From: Anaerotruncus rubiinfantis
GTDB lineage: Bacteria > Bacillota > Clostridia > Oscillospirales > Ruminococcaceae
Direction: 5' to 3'
DNA length: 64,000 nt
Assembly: GCF_900078395.1 (NCBI RefSeq)
Contig: NZ_FKLA01000009.1
Span: forward strand, 99,305-163,304
Shown here: in pieces, positions 27,272 through 37,237 of the stretch
How the letters are laid out: each line of letters opens with the position of its first letter
Numbering within the stretch: position 1 is the first letter of the stretch
The notes under the pieces: generated by a model
What the model was told of the DNA's origin: nothing
Database searches by the model: none
The model's input: only the letters and a program-made list of their open reading frames with translations
Made by a program: the position numbers and the translations under genes

Positions 27272-28136
27272 TTTCCCCACCTCCCATATTGTGCAGCCTG
27301 AGCAGCTGCGCGAGCGTTTTTCGCATAGCGCCGCGTTCGACGATCAGATCCGCAAAACCGTGCTGCAGCGCGAATTCGGCCGATTGGAAATCGTCCGGCA
27401 GGTGCTGCTTGATCGTCCCCTCAATGACCCGGCGGCCCGCGAAACCAACCAGCACCTTGGGCTCCGCGATGATGATGTCCCCGAGCGACGCAAACGACGC
27501 GGTCACGCCGCCGGTGGTGGGGTCGGTCAGGACGGTGATATAAAGCAGCCCTTTGCGGCTGTGGCGTCCAACCGCGCCAGCGGTCTTGGCCATCTGCATG
27601 AGCGCCACAATGCCCTCCTGCATCCGCGCGCCGCCCGAAGCGGTGAACAGCACGACCGGCAGGCGCTTATCCGCTGCCGTTTCAAACAGCCGCGCGACTT
27701 TTTCGCCCACGACAGAGCCCATCGACCCCATCATAAACCGGGTGTCCATCACGCCAAGACAGCAGGGCTGCCCGATGATCGAACATTCGCCGGTGATGAC
27801 CGCGTCGCGCAGGCCGGTTTTGCGCCGCAGATAAAAGGTTTTTTCCGTGTAACCCTCAAAACCGATGGGATTGAGGCTTTTCATATGCTTATCATATTCA
27901 ACAAATGTAAAATTGTCCGCCGTCAGTTCAATCCGTTCCGGCGCGGACAGGCGCGCGTGATACCCGCAGTTCGGGCAGACCTTGTTGGCCGTCTCGAACG
28001 CGTCCATGAATTCCACTTTGCCGCAGCGGGGGCATTTGAACATCAGATTTTCCGGGATGTTCATCTTCCCCTTTTCCGCGGCGGGTTTTTCATAAGATGC
28101 GCGGGATTTTACCTTCGCAAACAGATCCTCTAACAT
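27264..28136 (-). CDS. accD: Acetyl-CoA carboxylase carboxyltransferase subunit beta
   Basis: The 290-residue protein is the zinc-containing half of the carboxyltransferase. The N-terminal Cys4 zinc ribbon is visible as CPRCG and CPNCG (about residues 35-57). The carboxyltransferase domain follows, with VVLFTASGGARMQEGIVALMQMAKTA and TDPTTGGVTASFASLGDIIIAEPKVLVGFAGRRVIEGT. Its stop overlaps the accA start by eight bases, which would give balanced synthesis of the two subunits. Confidence 0.96.
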   Translation of the reverse strand: MLEDLFAKVKSRASYEKPAAEKGKMNIPENLMFKCPRCGKVEFMDAFETANKVCPNCGYHARLSAPERIELTADNFTFVEYDKHMKSLNPIGFEGYTEKTFYLRRKTGLRDAVITGECSIIGQPCCLGVMDTRFMMGSMGSVVGEKVARLFETAADKRLPVVLFTASGGARMQEGIVALMQMAKTAGAVGRHSRKGLLYITVLTDPTTGGVTASFASLGDIIIAEPKVLVGFAGRRVIEGTIKQHLPDDFQSAEFALQHGFADLIVERGAMRKTLAQLLRLHNMGGGENA

Positions 28137-28157
28137 TTACCCGCCTCGCCTCCTCTT

Positions 28158-29510
<1,353 letters not shown>

Positions 29511-29569
29511 AAGCAACGTTCCGTGAAACGGTCCTTTGGCCGTCTCTCCGGTCCCCTTTCCAGCGCAAA

Positions 29570-29773
29570 ATGAAAAAAGTCGGAAGTTTTGCTCGCCACT
29601 TGCCCTTCGGGCAAATGGTGACCCCATCCGGGCTGTCGCTGCGCGACATTTTTTAAAAAATTGCAAATGGGGTTGCAGAGGGCAGCGCCCCCTCGCCCCG
29701 GCCCGCAGATCCACTTCAGGCGCATTTTTTCTTTGGTTCTTTCTTTTTGCAAAAGAAAGAACCAAAGAACCTT
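29570..29773 (-). repeat. Divergent hairpin repeat between fabZ and accC (copy 9)
   Basis: Just after the fabZ stop, on the minus strand, lies a perfect inverted repeat at 29729-29769 with 19-base arms TTCTTTGGTTCTTTCTTTT / AAAAGAAAGAACCAAAGAA. It is followed by AAAATGCGC, close to the CCAAAGAATGCGC linker of copy 7. Further on are AGGGGGC-GCT-GCCCTCT, a GGGTTGCAA/TTGCAAATGGGG zone and TTGCCC-TTC-GGGCAA. It resembles the family only in its first hairpin and linker, so membership is tentative. Confidence 0.55.
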
Positions 29774-30205
29774 CTAATTCCCAAGCGCGAAGGTGATCTC
29801 CGCCTCTGCAGCCATTTCGCCGCCGACGGTGGCAACCGCCCTGCCCACGCCAAAGCTCGACCGCAGCTTCAGCATCTCGACTTCCAGGCGCACCGTGTCG
29901 CCAGGCAGCACCGGACGACGGAATTTTGCCTTATCGATCTTCGCAAAAAATGCGATCTTCCCTCTGTGTTCCGGCATCGACAGCACACAGACCGCGCCGG
30001 CCTGTGCGAGCATCTCGATGGTGAGTACACCCGGCGTCACCGGATGTTCCGGGAAGTGGCCCGCAAACCAGAACGAATCCGGCGCGATGAATTTCTTCGC
30101 GACCACCCGCTTGCCAGTCTCCATCTCCTCGATCTCGTCGATCAGCAGGAAGGGGTCGCGGTGCGGGATGATCTGTTTGATCTGTTCTTTATTCAGCAGC
30201 GGCAT
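29774..30205 (-). CDS. fabZ: 3-hydroxyacyl-ACP dehydratase FabZ
   Basis: It dehydrates 3-hydroxyacyl-ACP during chain elongation. The 143-residue hot-dog protein has the catalytic His and Glu in HFPEHPVTPGVLTIEMLAQAG, and the start MPLLNKEQIKQIIPHRDPFLLID typical of the family. The upstream extension of the frame overlaps accB and is rejected. Confidence 0.96.
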   Translation of the reverse strand: MPLLNKEQIKQIIPHRDPFLLIDEIEEMETGKRVVAKKFIAPDSFWFAGHFPEHPVTPGVLTIEMLAQAGAVCVLSMPEHRGKIAFFAKIDKAKFRRPVLPGDTVRLEVEMLKLRSSFGVGRAVATVGGEMAAEAEITFALGN

Positions 30206-30218
30206 CCTTTCGTCCTCC

Positions 30219-30695
30219 TCATTCGAGCCGCAGGACCGGCTGGCCGTATTCGACCGGCGCGCCATCCGCGACAAGGATTTCCACGACCGTGCCGGACTGG
30301 TCGGCCGGGATTTCGTTCATCACCTTCATCGATTCGACGATAAAGACAATTTCCCCCGCCTTGACGGCGGAGCCCACCTTGACATACGGTTCCTTATCGG
30401 GGCCGCTCGCCGCATAGAAGGTGCCGACCAGCGGGGAGGTGATCACCTTCGGCGCCTCAGCGGATTTCTCCAGGGAGGGCTCCCCTGCCTGCGCTACCGC
30501 CACCGCGACCGGAGCTGCTGCGGGCGCCGCCAAAACCGCCGCGGGCTGGCTTCCCTCGCCCGCAGACGGGGCCATCATCCAGTTTTTGATCTTCAGTTTG
30601 ACGCCTTCGGTCTCGAACTGCAGTTCCCCAATGTGGTTCTCCGAGACACTTTTCATCAGCGCCTGGATCTGTTCGACTGAAAATTCCTTCGACAT
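30219..30695 (-). CDS. accB: Biotin carboxyl carrier protein of acetyl-CoA carboxylase
   Basis: The 158-residue protein has an N-terminal helical domain, an Ala/Pro-rich linker (about 55-85), and a C-terminal biotinyl domain. The biotin-accepting lysine lies in FIVESMKVMNEIPAD; the usual motif is EAMKM or EAMKL, so Ser replaces Ala. The start MSKEFSVEQIQ begins a few bases past the fabF stop region, which it overlaps; a MRVKN start five codons earlier is possible. Confidence 0.93.
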   Translation of the reverse strand: MSKEFSVEQIQALMKSVSENHIGELQFETEGVKLKIKNWMMAPSAGEGSQPAAVLAAPAAAPVAVAVAQAGEPSLEKSAEAPKVITSPLVGTFYAASGPDKEPYVKVGSAVKAGEIVFIVESMKVMNEIPADQSGTVVEILVADGAPVEYGQPVLRLE

Positions 30696-30699
30696 ATTT

Positions 30700-31935
30700 T
30701 TAACCCTCATATTTTCTGAAAAGTATGGAGGCGTTGTGCCCGCCAAAGCCGAGCGAATTGGAAATGGCATACTCCACGTCGGCCCTGCGCGCACCCTCGG
30801 CCACGTAATCGAGGTCACACTCCGGATCCGAAACTTTGTAGCCCAGGGTCGGCGGAAGGATCCCTTCCGCCAGCGCATTCACCGTGGCGACCGCTTCCAC
30901 GCCGCCCGCCGCGCCGAGCATGTGCCCGGTCATCGATTTGGTCGAGCTGATTGCAAGCTTATAGGCATGCTGGCCGAATGCCATCTTAACCGCGTTGGTC
31001 TCACACCGCTCGTTGAGCGGCGTCGAAGTGCCGTGCGCGTTGATGTAGCCGACCTGTTCGGGTGCAATTTCCGCCTCCTGCATCGCGTTCATCATCGCGT
31101 GGGCAGCTCCTTCGCCGTCCGGGGAAGGACCGGTGATGTGATGCGCGTCGTCGGTCGCGCCATAACCCACGATCTCCCCGAGGATTTTTGCGCCGCGCGC
31201 CTTGGCATGCTCGTATTCCTCGAGCATCAGAAGCCCCGCGCCCTCGCCCATGACGAAGCCGCTGCGCTCCTTGTCAAACGGGATCGAAAGCCGGTCCGGA
31301 TCGGTCCCCTGGGTCAGCGCGGTCATATTGTTGAAGCCCGCTACCGCGAATTCATTGATCGCGGCCTCGCTTCCACCCGCCACCGCCATATCGAGATAAC
31401 CGAACTTGATCTTGCGGAATGCCTCGCCAATGCAGTGGTTGCCGCTGGCACAGGCGGTAACAATCGCAAAGTTATCTCCTTTGAAGCCGTATTCGATGGC
31501 AATCTGTCCGGCCGCCATATTGGAAATGAGCATCGGGATCAAAAAGACCGAAACCCGGTCCGGGCCCTTTTCCAGGAACTTTTCATGCTCGGAGAGGGTG
31601 GTTCCAAAACCGCCGATCCCGCTGCCCACGATCACGCCGATCCTGTACGGGTCCACCCCCGAAAGATCGCCCGCGCCTTCCATCAATTCCTTGGCGGCCG
31701 CCATGGCGAACTGCGTGAAGCGATCCATCCGGCGGGCATCCTTTTTACCCAGCCCCATCGCGACCGGGTCCCAGTCCTTAATCTCCGCCGCGTACTTGAC
31801 CGGGACGCGGGAGGTATCGAACGCAGAAATCGGCGCGAAGCCGTGCCGTCCCGCCTTGAGGCTCTCCCAGAAATCCCCGGCATTGAGTCCGACCGGTGTA
31901 ACCGCTGCCTGGGAGGTGATGACTACTCTTCTCAT
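30700..31935 (-). CDS. fabF: 3-oxoacyl-ACP synthase II
   Basis: It condenses acyl-ACP with malonyl-ACP for chain elongation. The 411-residue thiolase-fold protein has the active-site Cys in AIVTACASGNHCIGEAF, the first His in NAHGTSTPLNE, and the second His in STKSMTGHMLGAAGGVEA. It begins MRRVVITSQAAVTPVGLNAG. It lies between fabG and accB. Confidence 0.96.
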   Translation of the reverse strand: MRRVVITSQAAVTPVGLNAGDFWESLKAGRHGFAPISAFDTSRVPVKYAAEIKDWDPVAMGLGKKDARRMDRFTQFAMAAAKELMEGAGDLSGVDPYRIGVIVGSGIGGFGTTLSEHEKFLEKGPDRVSVFLIPMLISNMAAGQIAIEYGFKGDNFAIVTACASGNHCIGEAFRKIKFGYLDMAVAGGSEAAINEFAVAGFNNMTALTQGTDPDRLSIPFDKERSGFVMGEGAGLLMLEEYEHAKARGAKILGEIVGYGATDDAHHITGPSPDGEGAAHAMMNAMQEAEIAPEQVGYINAHGTSTPLNERCETNAVKMAFGQHAYKLAISSTKSMTGHMLGAAGGVEAVATVNALAEGILPPTLGYKVSDPECDLDYVAEGARRADVEYAISNSLGFGGHNASILFRKYEG

Positions 31936-31956
31936 AGAATAAACTCCTTTAACATC

Positions 31957-32697
31957 TTACATCGTGATGCCGCCATCGACACAGAGCACCTGCCCGGTGA
32001 TGTACGAGGCGTTTTCGCCCGCGAGGAAGGCCACCGCTGCGGCAATGTCCTCCGGAGAACCCATCCGTTTGAGACTGATCATGCCCGCGATCGCTTCCCG
32101 GGTCTTTTCCGGGAGCTTTTCGGTCATGCTGGTTTCGATAAAGCCGGGCGCGACCGCGTTCACCGTGATCCCCCGACCGCCGAGCTCTTTCGAGGCGCTC
32201 TTGGTCATGCCGATGATCGCCGCTTTGCTGGCCGCGTAGTTGAGCTGCCCGGCGTTCCCATAGACGCCCACGACCGATGAGATGTTGATGATCCGGCCTT
32301 CCCGCTGCTTCATCATGACCGGCACCACCTGCCGCATCATATTGAATACGCTCTTCTGGTTTGAATCGATGACCGCATCGTACTGCTCCTCACCCATCCG
32401 GGCAATCAGCCCGTCCCGGGTGATGCCGGCGTTGTTGACCAGCAGGTCGATCCGCCCGAAACGGCTCAAAATCCGCTTCACCATCCCGGCGCAAGCTTCG
32501 AAATCCGAAACGTCCGCCGCGAAGCAGTCGGCATCCACACCGCATCTGCGGCAGGCTGCCACGACTTCCTGCGCCGCCGGAACCGATTCCTCTCCCCGGC
32601 AGTTGACCGCCACGTCAAAGCCTTCCTGCGCCAGCCGTTCGGCAATCGCGCGGCCGATCCCCTGCTTTGCGCCGGTGACAATCGCTACTTTATTCAA
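31957..32697 (-). CDS. fabG: 3-oxoacyl-ACP reductase
   Basis: It reduces 3-oxoacyl-ACP with NADPH. The 246-residue short-chain dehydrogenase has the cofactor motif VTGAKQGIGRAIAERL, NNAGITRDGL, the catalytic Ser in NISSVVGVYG and the Tyr-x3-Lys in LNYAASKAAIIG. The best start is a TTG (LNKVAIVTG) that lies within the last codons of fabK with AAGGGGG seven bases upstream; another TTG seven codons earlier has no such site. Confidence 0.94.
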   Translation of the reverse strand: MNKVAIVTGAKQGIGRAIAERLAQEGFDVAVNCRGEESVPAAQEVVAACRRCGVDADCFAADVSDFEACAGMVKRILSRFGRIDLLVNNAGITRDGLIARMGEEQYDAVIDSNQKSVFNMMRQVVPVMMKQREGRIINISSVVGVYGNAGQLNYAASKAAIIGMTKSASKELGGRGITVNAVAPGFIETSMTEKLPEKTREAIAGMISLKRMGSPEDIAAAVAFLAGENASYITGQVLCVDGGITM

Positions 32698-33646
32698 TGG
32701 TGATCCCCCTTCCCGCAAACGGATCCTTCAAATAGGCCTCGGTGGAGGCCATCAGCTTCTCCACGATGACCTTCGCAGGCGCAACCTCATGCACCAGCCC
32801 GGAGATCTGTCCCGCCATAAAGGTGCCTTCCTCGGTGTTGCCGTCCTGCACCGCCTTCCGAAGCGAACCGACCGCAACCTTTTCAAATTCCTCACGATCC
32901 ACCCCGTCGGCCTCCATTTTTGCAAGCCTGCGGGAGAATTTATTCTTCAGCGACCGAAGCGGCGCGCCCCCCGCGCGGCCGGTGACAATCGTGTCGGTGT
33001 CCTTCGCGTCGACAATCAGCTGTTTGTAGGTGTCATGCGCCGGGCTTTCCGCAGCGCAGACAAAGATCGTACCGCACTGCACCGCCTGGGCGCCGAGCAT
33101 CAGCGCCGCCGCGAAGCCGCGCGCGTCCGCAATGCCGCCCGCGCCGATGACCGGGATCGAAACCGCGTCCACCACCTGCGGCAGCAGTGCCATCGTCGTG
33201 AGCTCCCCGATGTGTCCGCCCGATTCGCACCCTTCGGCCACCACCGCGTCCGCGCCCGCGCGTTCCATGCGTTTGGCCAGCGCTGCCGACGGCACGACTG
33301 GGATCACCTTGATGCCCGCGCCTTTAAACGCGTCCATATATTTCCCGGGATTGCCCGCGCCGGTCGTCACGACCGCAATCTTCTGCTCGACACAGACTTT
33401 CGCCACGTCGTCGGCAAACGGGCTCATCAGCATGATATTTACGCCGAACGGCTTATCGGTGAGGCTTTTGGCCTGCTTGATCATTGCTTCGACCACCTCG
33501 CCCGGCGCGCTCGCCGCGCCGATGAGGCCAAGCCCGCCCGCGTTTGAAACGGCGGCAGCAAGTTTTGCGTCGGCCACCCAGGCCATGCCGCCCTGGAAAA
33601 TCGGATACTGAATCCCCAAAAGTTCGGTGATTTTTGTCTTTATCAT
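32690..33646 (-). CDS. fabK: Enoyl-ACP reductase FabK (flavin-dependent)
   Basis: It performs the last reduction of each elongation cycle with FMN. The 318-residue TIM-barrel protein begins MIKTKITELLGIQYPIFQGGMAWVADAKLAAAVSNAGGLGLIG and has the VVTTGAGNPGKYMD, AEGCESGGHIGE and PVIGAGGIADARGFAAALMLGAQAVQCGTIF motifs of the FabK/nitronate monooxygenase family. Its place in a fab operon favours FabK. No fabI or fabL is present. FabK enzymes are structurally unrelated to FabI and are not inhibited by triclosan. Confidence 0.93.
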   Translation of the reverse strand: MIKTKITELLGIQYPIFQGGMAWVADAKLAAAVSNAGGLGLIGAASAPGEVVEAMIKQAKSLTDKPFGVNIMLMSPFADDVAKVCVEQKIAVVTTGAGNPGKYMDAFKGAGIKVIPVVPSAALAKRMERAGADAVVAEGCESGGHIGELTTMALLPQVVDAVSIPVIGAGGIADARGFAAALMLGAQAVQCGTIFVCAAESPAHDTYKQLIVDAKDTDTIVTGRAGGAPLRSLKNKFSRRLAKMEADGVDREEFEKVAVGSLRKAVQDGNTEEGTFMAGQISGLVHEVAPAKVIVEKLMASTEAYLKDPFAGRGITIE

Positions 33647-33665
33647 TTCTGGTTTCCTCCCATTG

Positions 33666-34667
33666 TTATGCTTCGTATGTGAAAACCGCCGCCGCGTACA
33701 CCAGCCCCGCGCCAAATCCCACGGTACAGAGCTTGTCGCCCGGCCGCACCCTGTCCGAACGGAGCAGTTCATCGAGCGCGATCGCCACCGAGGCGCTCGA
33801 GGTGTTGCCGACCCGGTCAATGTTCATGAACGCTTTTTCCATGGGAAGCCCCAGGTTTTTCATCGCGGTCTGCACGATGCGCACATTCGCCTGGTGCGGG
33901 ATGATATAGCTGAGATCCTCCGGCATGATCCCGGCCTTTTCACAGGCCTCCCGCACCGCGTCGGGCATCGCTTTCACCGCGAACTTGTAGACCTCCCGGC
34001 CGTTCTGGGTGAGCGCATGCGGTCCGGTTTCGGTCCGGCTGATGTCATCCTCGGGCACCGACTGTCCGCCGAACGGGGTTTGGTGCGGGGCGTTCTTGGA
34101 ATAGATGAGCCCGTAGCCGGAGCCGTCCGAATGCAGCGCGGAGGCGAAAACGCCCGTCTGAGACCGCCGCACGACCGCCGCGCCCGCGCCATCCCCGAAG
34201 AGGACGCAGATTGAACGGTCGTTAAAGTCAATCATCCGGGTCATCATCTCGGACGAAACAACCAGAACGGTATCCACCCCGCCGCTGTAGAGGTAGCGTC
34301 GAGCCATATCAAGCGCGAACACAAAGCCCGCGCAGGCGGCGTTGAGGTCGAAACAGAAGGCGTTTTTTGCGCCGACCGCCTGCTGGATGATGCAGGCCAT
34401 CGACGGCGTGACATAGTCGGCGCTCACGGTGGTGCCGATGATAAGTCCGATCTCCTCAGGATCGACCCCGGCCTTCTCGATGGCGGACCGCGCCGCCTTC
34501 GCGCCCATCATCCAGGTGGCGTCGCTGTCCGCGACATGCCGGGTGACGATGCCGGTCCGGGTGCGGATCCATTCGTCCGAGGTTTCCACAAAAGCCGTAT
34601 AAGCTTCGTTGTCCACGATGTGACCGGGCAGATAGCTGCCCGTTGCGCATAATTTGATTCCGTTCAT
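33666..34667 (-). CDS. fabH: 3-oxoacyl-ACP synthase III
   Basis: It starts fatty acid synthesis by condensing acetyl- or branched acyl-CoA with malonyl-ACP. The 333-residue protein has the Cys-His-Asn triad: Cys in FDLNAACAGFVFAL, His in IIPHQANVRI, and Asn in DRVGNTSSASV. It is the first gene of the minus-strand operon, divergent from fabD. Confidence 0.96.
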   Translation of the reverse strand: MNGIKLCATGSYLPGHIVDNEAYTAFVETSDEWIRTRTGIVTRHVADSDATWMMGAKAARSAIEKAGVDPEEIGLIIGTTVSADYVTPSMACIIQQAVGAKNAFCFDLNAACAGFVFALDMARRYLYSGGVDTVLVVSSEMMTRMIDFNDRSICVLFGDGAGAAVVRRSQTGVFASALHSDGSGYGLIYSKNAPHQTPFGGQSVPEDDISRTETGPHALTQNGREVYKFAVKAMPDAVREACEKAGIMPEDLSYIIPHQANVRIVQTAMKNLGLPMEKAFMNIDRVGNTSSASVAIALDELLRSDRVRPGDKLCTVGFGAGLVYAAAVFTYEA

Positions 34668-34732
34668 GCTCTTCTCCTGACTGTTCCGGGAATTTTTCGC
34701 CCCACAATACTTGATTCCATAAACCGGGTTGT

Positions 34733-34761
34733 GTTATAATTGGGGTCGAAAAATGTAACAA
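34733..34761 (-). promoter_or_regulatory. Promoter of the fab operon
   Basis: On the minus strand TTGTTA and TATAAC lie 17 bases apart, about 60 bases before fabH. Three GTGTTAT direct repeats (near 34731, 34763 and 34777 on the plus strand) overlap the site, and ACAAG ... CTTGT forms an inverted repeat around the middle one. They are candidate operators. A second candidate, TTGACG-18-TATAAC, lies upstream. Confidence 0.6.
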
Positions 34762-34901
34762 GTGTTATATTTCTTGTGTTATCATACCGTCAATCCACAC
34801 AAGTTGTCAAGAAAAAATTTGTTAATAAATTTTTTCTGTTGAGATTTTGGTATGTTTGCCCACTTTTTAATCCGTAAAGGCATCGTATATGAAACTTTAT
34901 G

Positions 34902-34919
34902 AGGCCCGCTTTTCCGGGC
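34902..34919 (+). promoter_or_regulatory. Small hairpin next to the fabD ribosome-binding site
   Basis: GGCCCG and CGGGCC pair across a six-base loop immediately before GGAAGGAG. It could limit access of ribosomes to fabD. Confidence 0.45.
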
Positions 34920-34936
34920 CGGAAGGAGTATTCCCC

Positions 34937-35854
34937 ATGAGCAAAACTGCATTCCTGATGAGCGGCCAGGGTTCCCAGTATCCCGGCATGGGCCGCGAAC
35001 TTTATGAGAATTTCCCCGCCGCCCGGCAGGTTTACGAATGCGGCGCGGATATCCTCGGTTTCGATCTTGCCAAACTTTCCTTTGAAGGCGCGGAATCCGA
35101 GCTCGCCCAGACCAAAATCTCACAGCCCGCGATCTTTGCGGTCTCGATGGCAGCCTGCGCCGTGGCGAAGGAATCCTGCGAACCCGCCGCCTTCGCGGGG
35201 CATTCGCTCGGCGAATACGCCGCGCTCACCGCAAACGGCGCTTTCTCCCTGGAGGACGGCTTCCGGGTGATCGGCGCGCGCGCGGCGGCCATGCAGCGCG
35301 CGGCGGACGAGAACCCCGGCAGCATGTTCGCCATCATCGGCAGCGACGAACAAACCATCTCCCGCGTCTGCGAGGAGACCGACGGCTACGTGCTCCCCGT
35401 CAACTACAATTCCCTCTCCCAGACGGTCATCGCGGGCGAGCCAAAACCCGCGCAGCAAGCGGCCGACAGGCTCGCCGGAATGGGCGCAAAAGCTGTCAAG
35501 CTGGCTGTTTCGAGCGCGTTTCATTCCAAACTGATGGACTGCGCCGCTGTGGAATTCAAGGAGCGGATCGCCGGGATCAAAACGGCCCCGCTCGAAAAGC
35601 CCTTCTATTCAAACGTCACCGGCGGGCTGCTCCCACCGGATACCGACCTCGTCGAATACCTCGCCCGGCACCTTGTTTCGCCGGTGCGCTTCCACGAGGA
35701 AATCTCCGCCATGCTCGCCGCCGGGATCAGCTCCTTCGTCGAATGCGGACCGGGCAAGGTGCTCACCATGCTTGTAAAGCGCGGCTTCAAGGAAGCCTCC
35801 GCCTACAACCTCGAAAATCAAAAGACGCTTGACAAATGGAAAGCGTCCCTCTGA
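34937..35854 (+). CDS. fabD: Malonyl-CoA:ACP transacylase
   Basis: It loads malonyl groups from CoA onto ACP. The 305-residue protein has the active-site Ser in AFAGHSLGEYAAL, the N-terminal MSGQGSQYPGMGRELY, the His in VSSAFHSKLM, and VECGPGKVLT near the end. The start is the ATG ten bases after GGAAGGAG; an earlier in-frame ATG has no site. It is divergent from fabH, whereas in most Firmicutes it lies inside the fab operon, and it is followed by aroE and aroK. Confidence 0.95.
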   Translation: MSKTAFLMSGQGSQYPGMGRELYENFPAARQVYECGADILGFDLAKLSFEGAESELAQTKISQPAIFAVSMAACAVAKESCEPAAFAGHSLGEYAALTANGAFSLEDGFRVIGARAAAMQRAADENPGSMFAIIGSDEQTISRVCEETDGYVLPVNYNSLSQTVIAGEPKPAQQAADRLAGMGAKAVKLAVSSAFHSKLMDCAAVEFKERIAGIKTAPLEKPFYSNVTGGLLPPDTDLVEYLARHLVSPVRFHEEISAMLAAGISSFVECGPGKVLTMLVKRGFKEASAYNLENQKTLDKWKASL

Positions 35855-35865
35855 AGGTGAACCAT

Positions 35866-36711
35866 ATGGAACAATTCCAGCTGATCGGGCATCCGCTCGG
35901 GCACAGCATGTCCCCGCCGATCCACGAACGACTCTTCGCACTCGAGGAGCGCGAAGCCGCGTACACGCTCAATTCCTTTCCGCCGGAACAATTCGAATCG
36001 CATCTGGCGCAGCTGATGGCGCTCGACGGATTCAATATCACCATTCCATATAAACAGACCATCCTCCCCCATCTCGATGAGCTGCACCAATCGGCGCGGC
36101 TTTATGGCGCGGTCAATACGGTGCGCCGTCTGCCGGATGGCCGGCACATTGGCTATAACACCGACTGCGACGGCTTTCTGCGCACCATGTCCGCTCACGG
36201 CGTTTCGCTTGACACCCGCGTCTGTGTGCTGGGCGCGGGCGGCGTGGGCCGGATGTTCGCGATCGAATGCGCCCGTCAGGGCGGCGACGTGACCGTCGCG
36301 GTGCGCGAGAGCGGCCGCAGCCGCGCCGAAGCGCTCCGGAAGGAGATCGCTGAACAGTTCGGCCGCAAGATCTCCCTCTGCGACATCGCAAGCCCGGAAG
36401 GCCGGTTCGGCCTTCTCATCAATGCCACGCCGGTCGGCATGTTCCCCAAGGTGGATGCCTGCCCGGTGCCCGAAAGCTTCCTCACCAGCGTGGACGCGGT
36501 GTTCGACTGCATTTACAACCCCGCCGAAACCCTGCTGCTCCGCCGCGCAAAGACGGCAGGCTGCCTTTGCATGGGCGGTATGCATATGTTGGTGTGGCAG
36601 GCTGCTGTCGCCCACGAATACTGGCATGGATGCAGTTTTGACAATGCCTCGGTCGACAGGATCGTGGACGAGATGCACGAGATCCTCCTCAGAAAGGAGC
36701 GGGAAGCTTGA
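35866..36711 (+). CDS. aroE: Shikimate dehydrogenase
   Basis: It reduces 3-dehydroshikimate to shikimate with NADPH in aromatic amino acid synthesis. The 281-residue protein has IGHPLGHSMSPPIHERLF for shikimate binding, the catalytic Lys in FNITIPYKQTILPHLD, NTDCDGFLRTM, and the nucleotide motif VLGAGGVGRMFAIE. The ATG at 35866 follows GAAGGTG; an in-frame ATG ten codons earlier lies within fabD. Its stop overlaps the aroK start. Confidence 0.95.
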   Translation: MEQFQLIGHPLGHSMSPPIHERLFALEEREAAYTLNSFPPEQFESHLAQLMALDGFNITIPYKQTILPHLDELHQSARLYGAVNTVRRLPDGRHIGYNTDCDGFLRTMSAHGVSLDTRVCVLGAGGVGRMFAIECARQGGDVTVAVRESGRSRAEALRKEIAEQFGRKISLCDIASPEGRFGLLINATPVGMFPKVDACPVPESFLTSVDAVFDCIYNPAETLLLRRAKTAGCLCMGGMHMLVWQAAVAHEYWHGCSFDNASVDRIVDEMHEILLRKEREA

Positions 36712-37229
36712 ACAATCTGATCCTTTGCGGCTTCATGGGCTGTGGCAAAACCACCGTCGGCAAGCTGCTCGCAAAACGGCTTGGCCTCGAATACATCGAT
36801 CTCGATGACGAAATTATCCGGGAGGCCGGAATGCCCATTCCCGACATCTTCTCCATCTATGGGGAAGCCCATTTCCGTGACCTCGAACATGAAGCAGTCC
36901 ACAACCTTGCCCGCCGGGTCAACTGCGTGGTTTCAACCGGCGGCGGCGCCATGACCTTCGACCGCAATATCGAAGCCATCGACCAGCGCGACCTCGTCGT
37001 CTTTCTCGACGCCCCGTTCGAGGTCTGCTACAGCCGCATCAAGGACAGCGACCGCCCAATCCTGCGGCAGAATACGCCCGAACAGTTTCAGGCGCTCTTC
37101 GCGCGGCGGCGGGAGGCCTACCGCAAGGCCGCGCAAAATGGCCTCACAATCGACGCCGGTCGATCCGCAGATGAGGTTGCCGCTGACATCGCGCTTCTGC
37201 GCGAAAAGAATCAGGGGCGGCGCCCCTGA
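36708..37229 (+). CDS. aroK: Shikimate kinase
   Basis: It phosphorylates shikimate with ATP. The 173-residue protein has the P-loop GFMGCGKTTVGKLLAKRL, the shikimate-binding DLDDEI, and VVSTGGGAM. The start is a TTG that overlaps the aroE stop codon in TTGA, with AAAGGAG eight bases upstream. The 353 bases after it are filled by a tandem repeat, repeat copy 4 and the terminator of the next gene. Confidence 0.94.
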   Translation: MNNLILCGFMGCGKTTVGKLLAKRLGLEYIDLDDEIIREAGMPIPDIFSIYGEAHFRDLEHEAVHNLARRVNCVVSTGGGAMTFDRNIEAIDQRDLVVFLDAPFEVCYSRIKDSDRPILRQNTPEQFQALFARRREAYRKAAQNGLTIDAGRSADEVAADIALLREKNQGRRP

Positions 37230-37237
37230 TAATCCCC

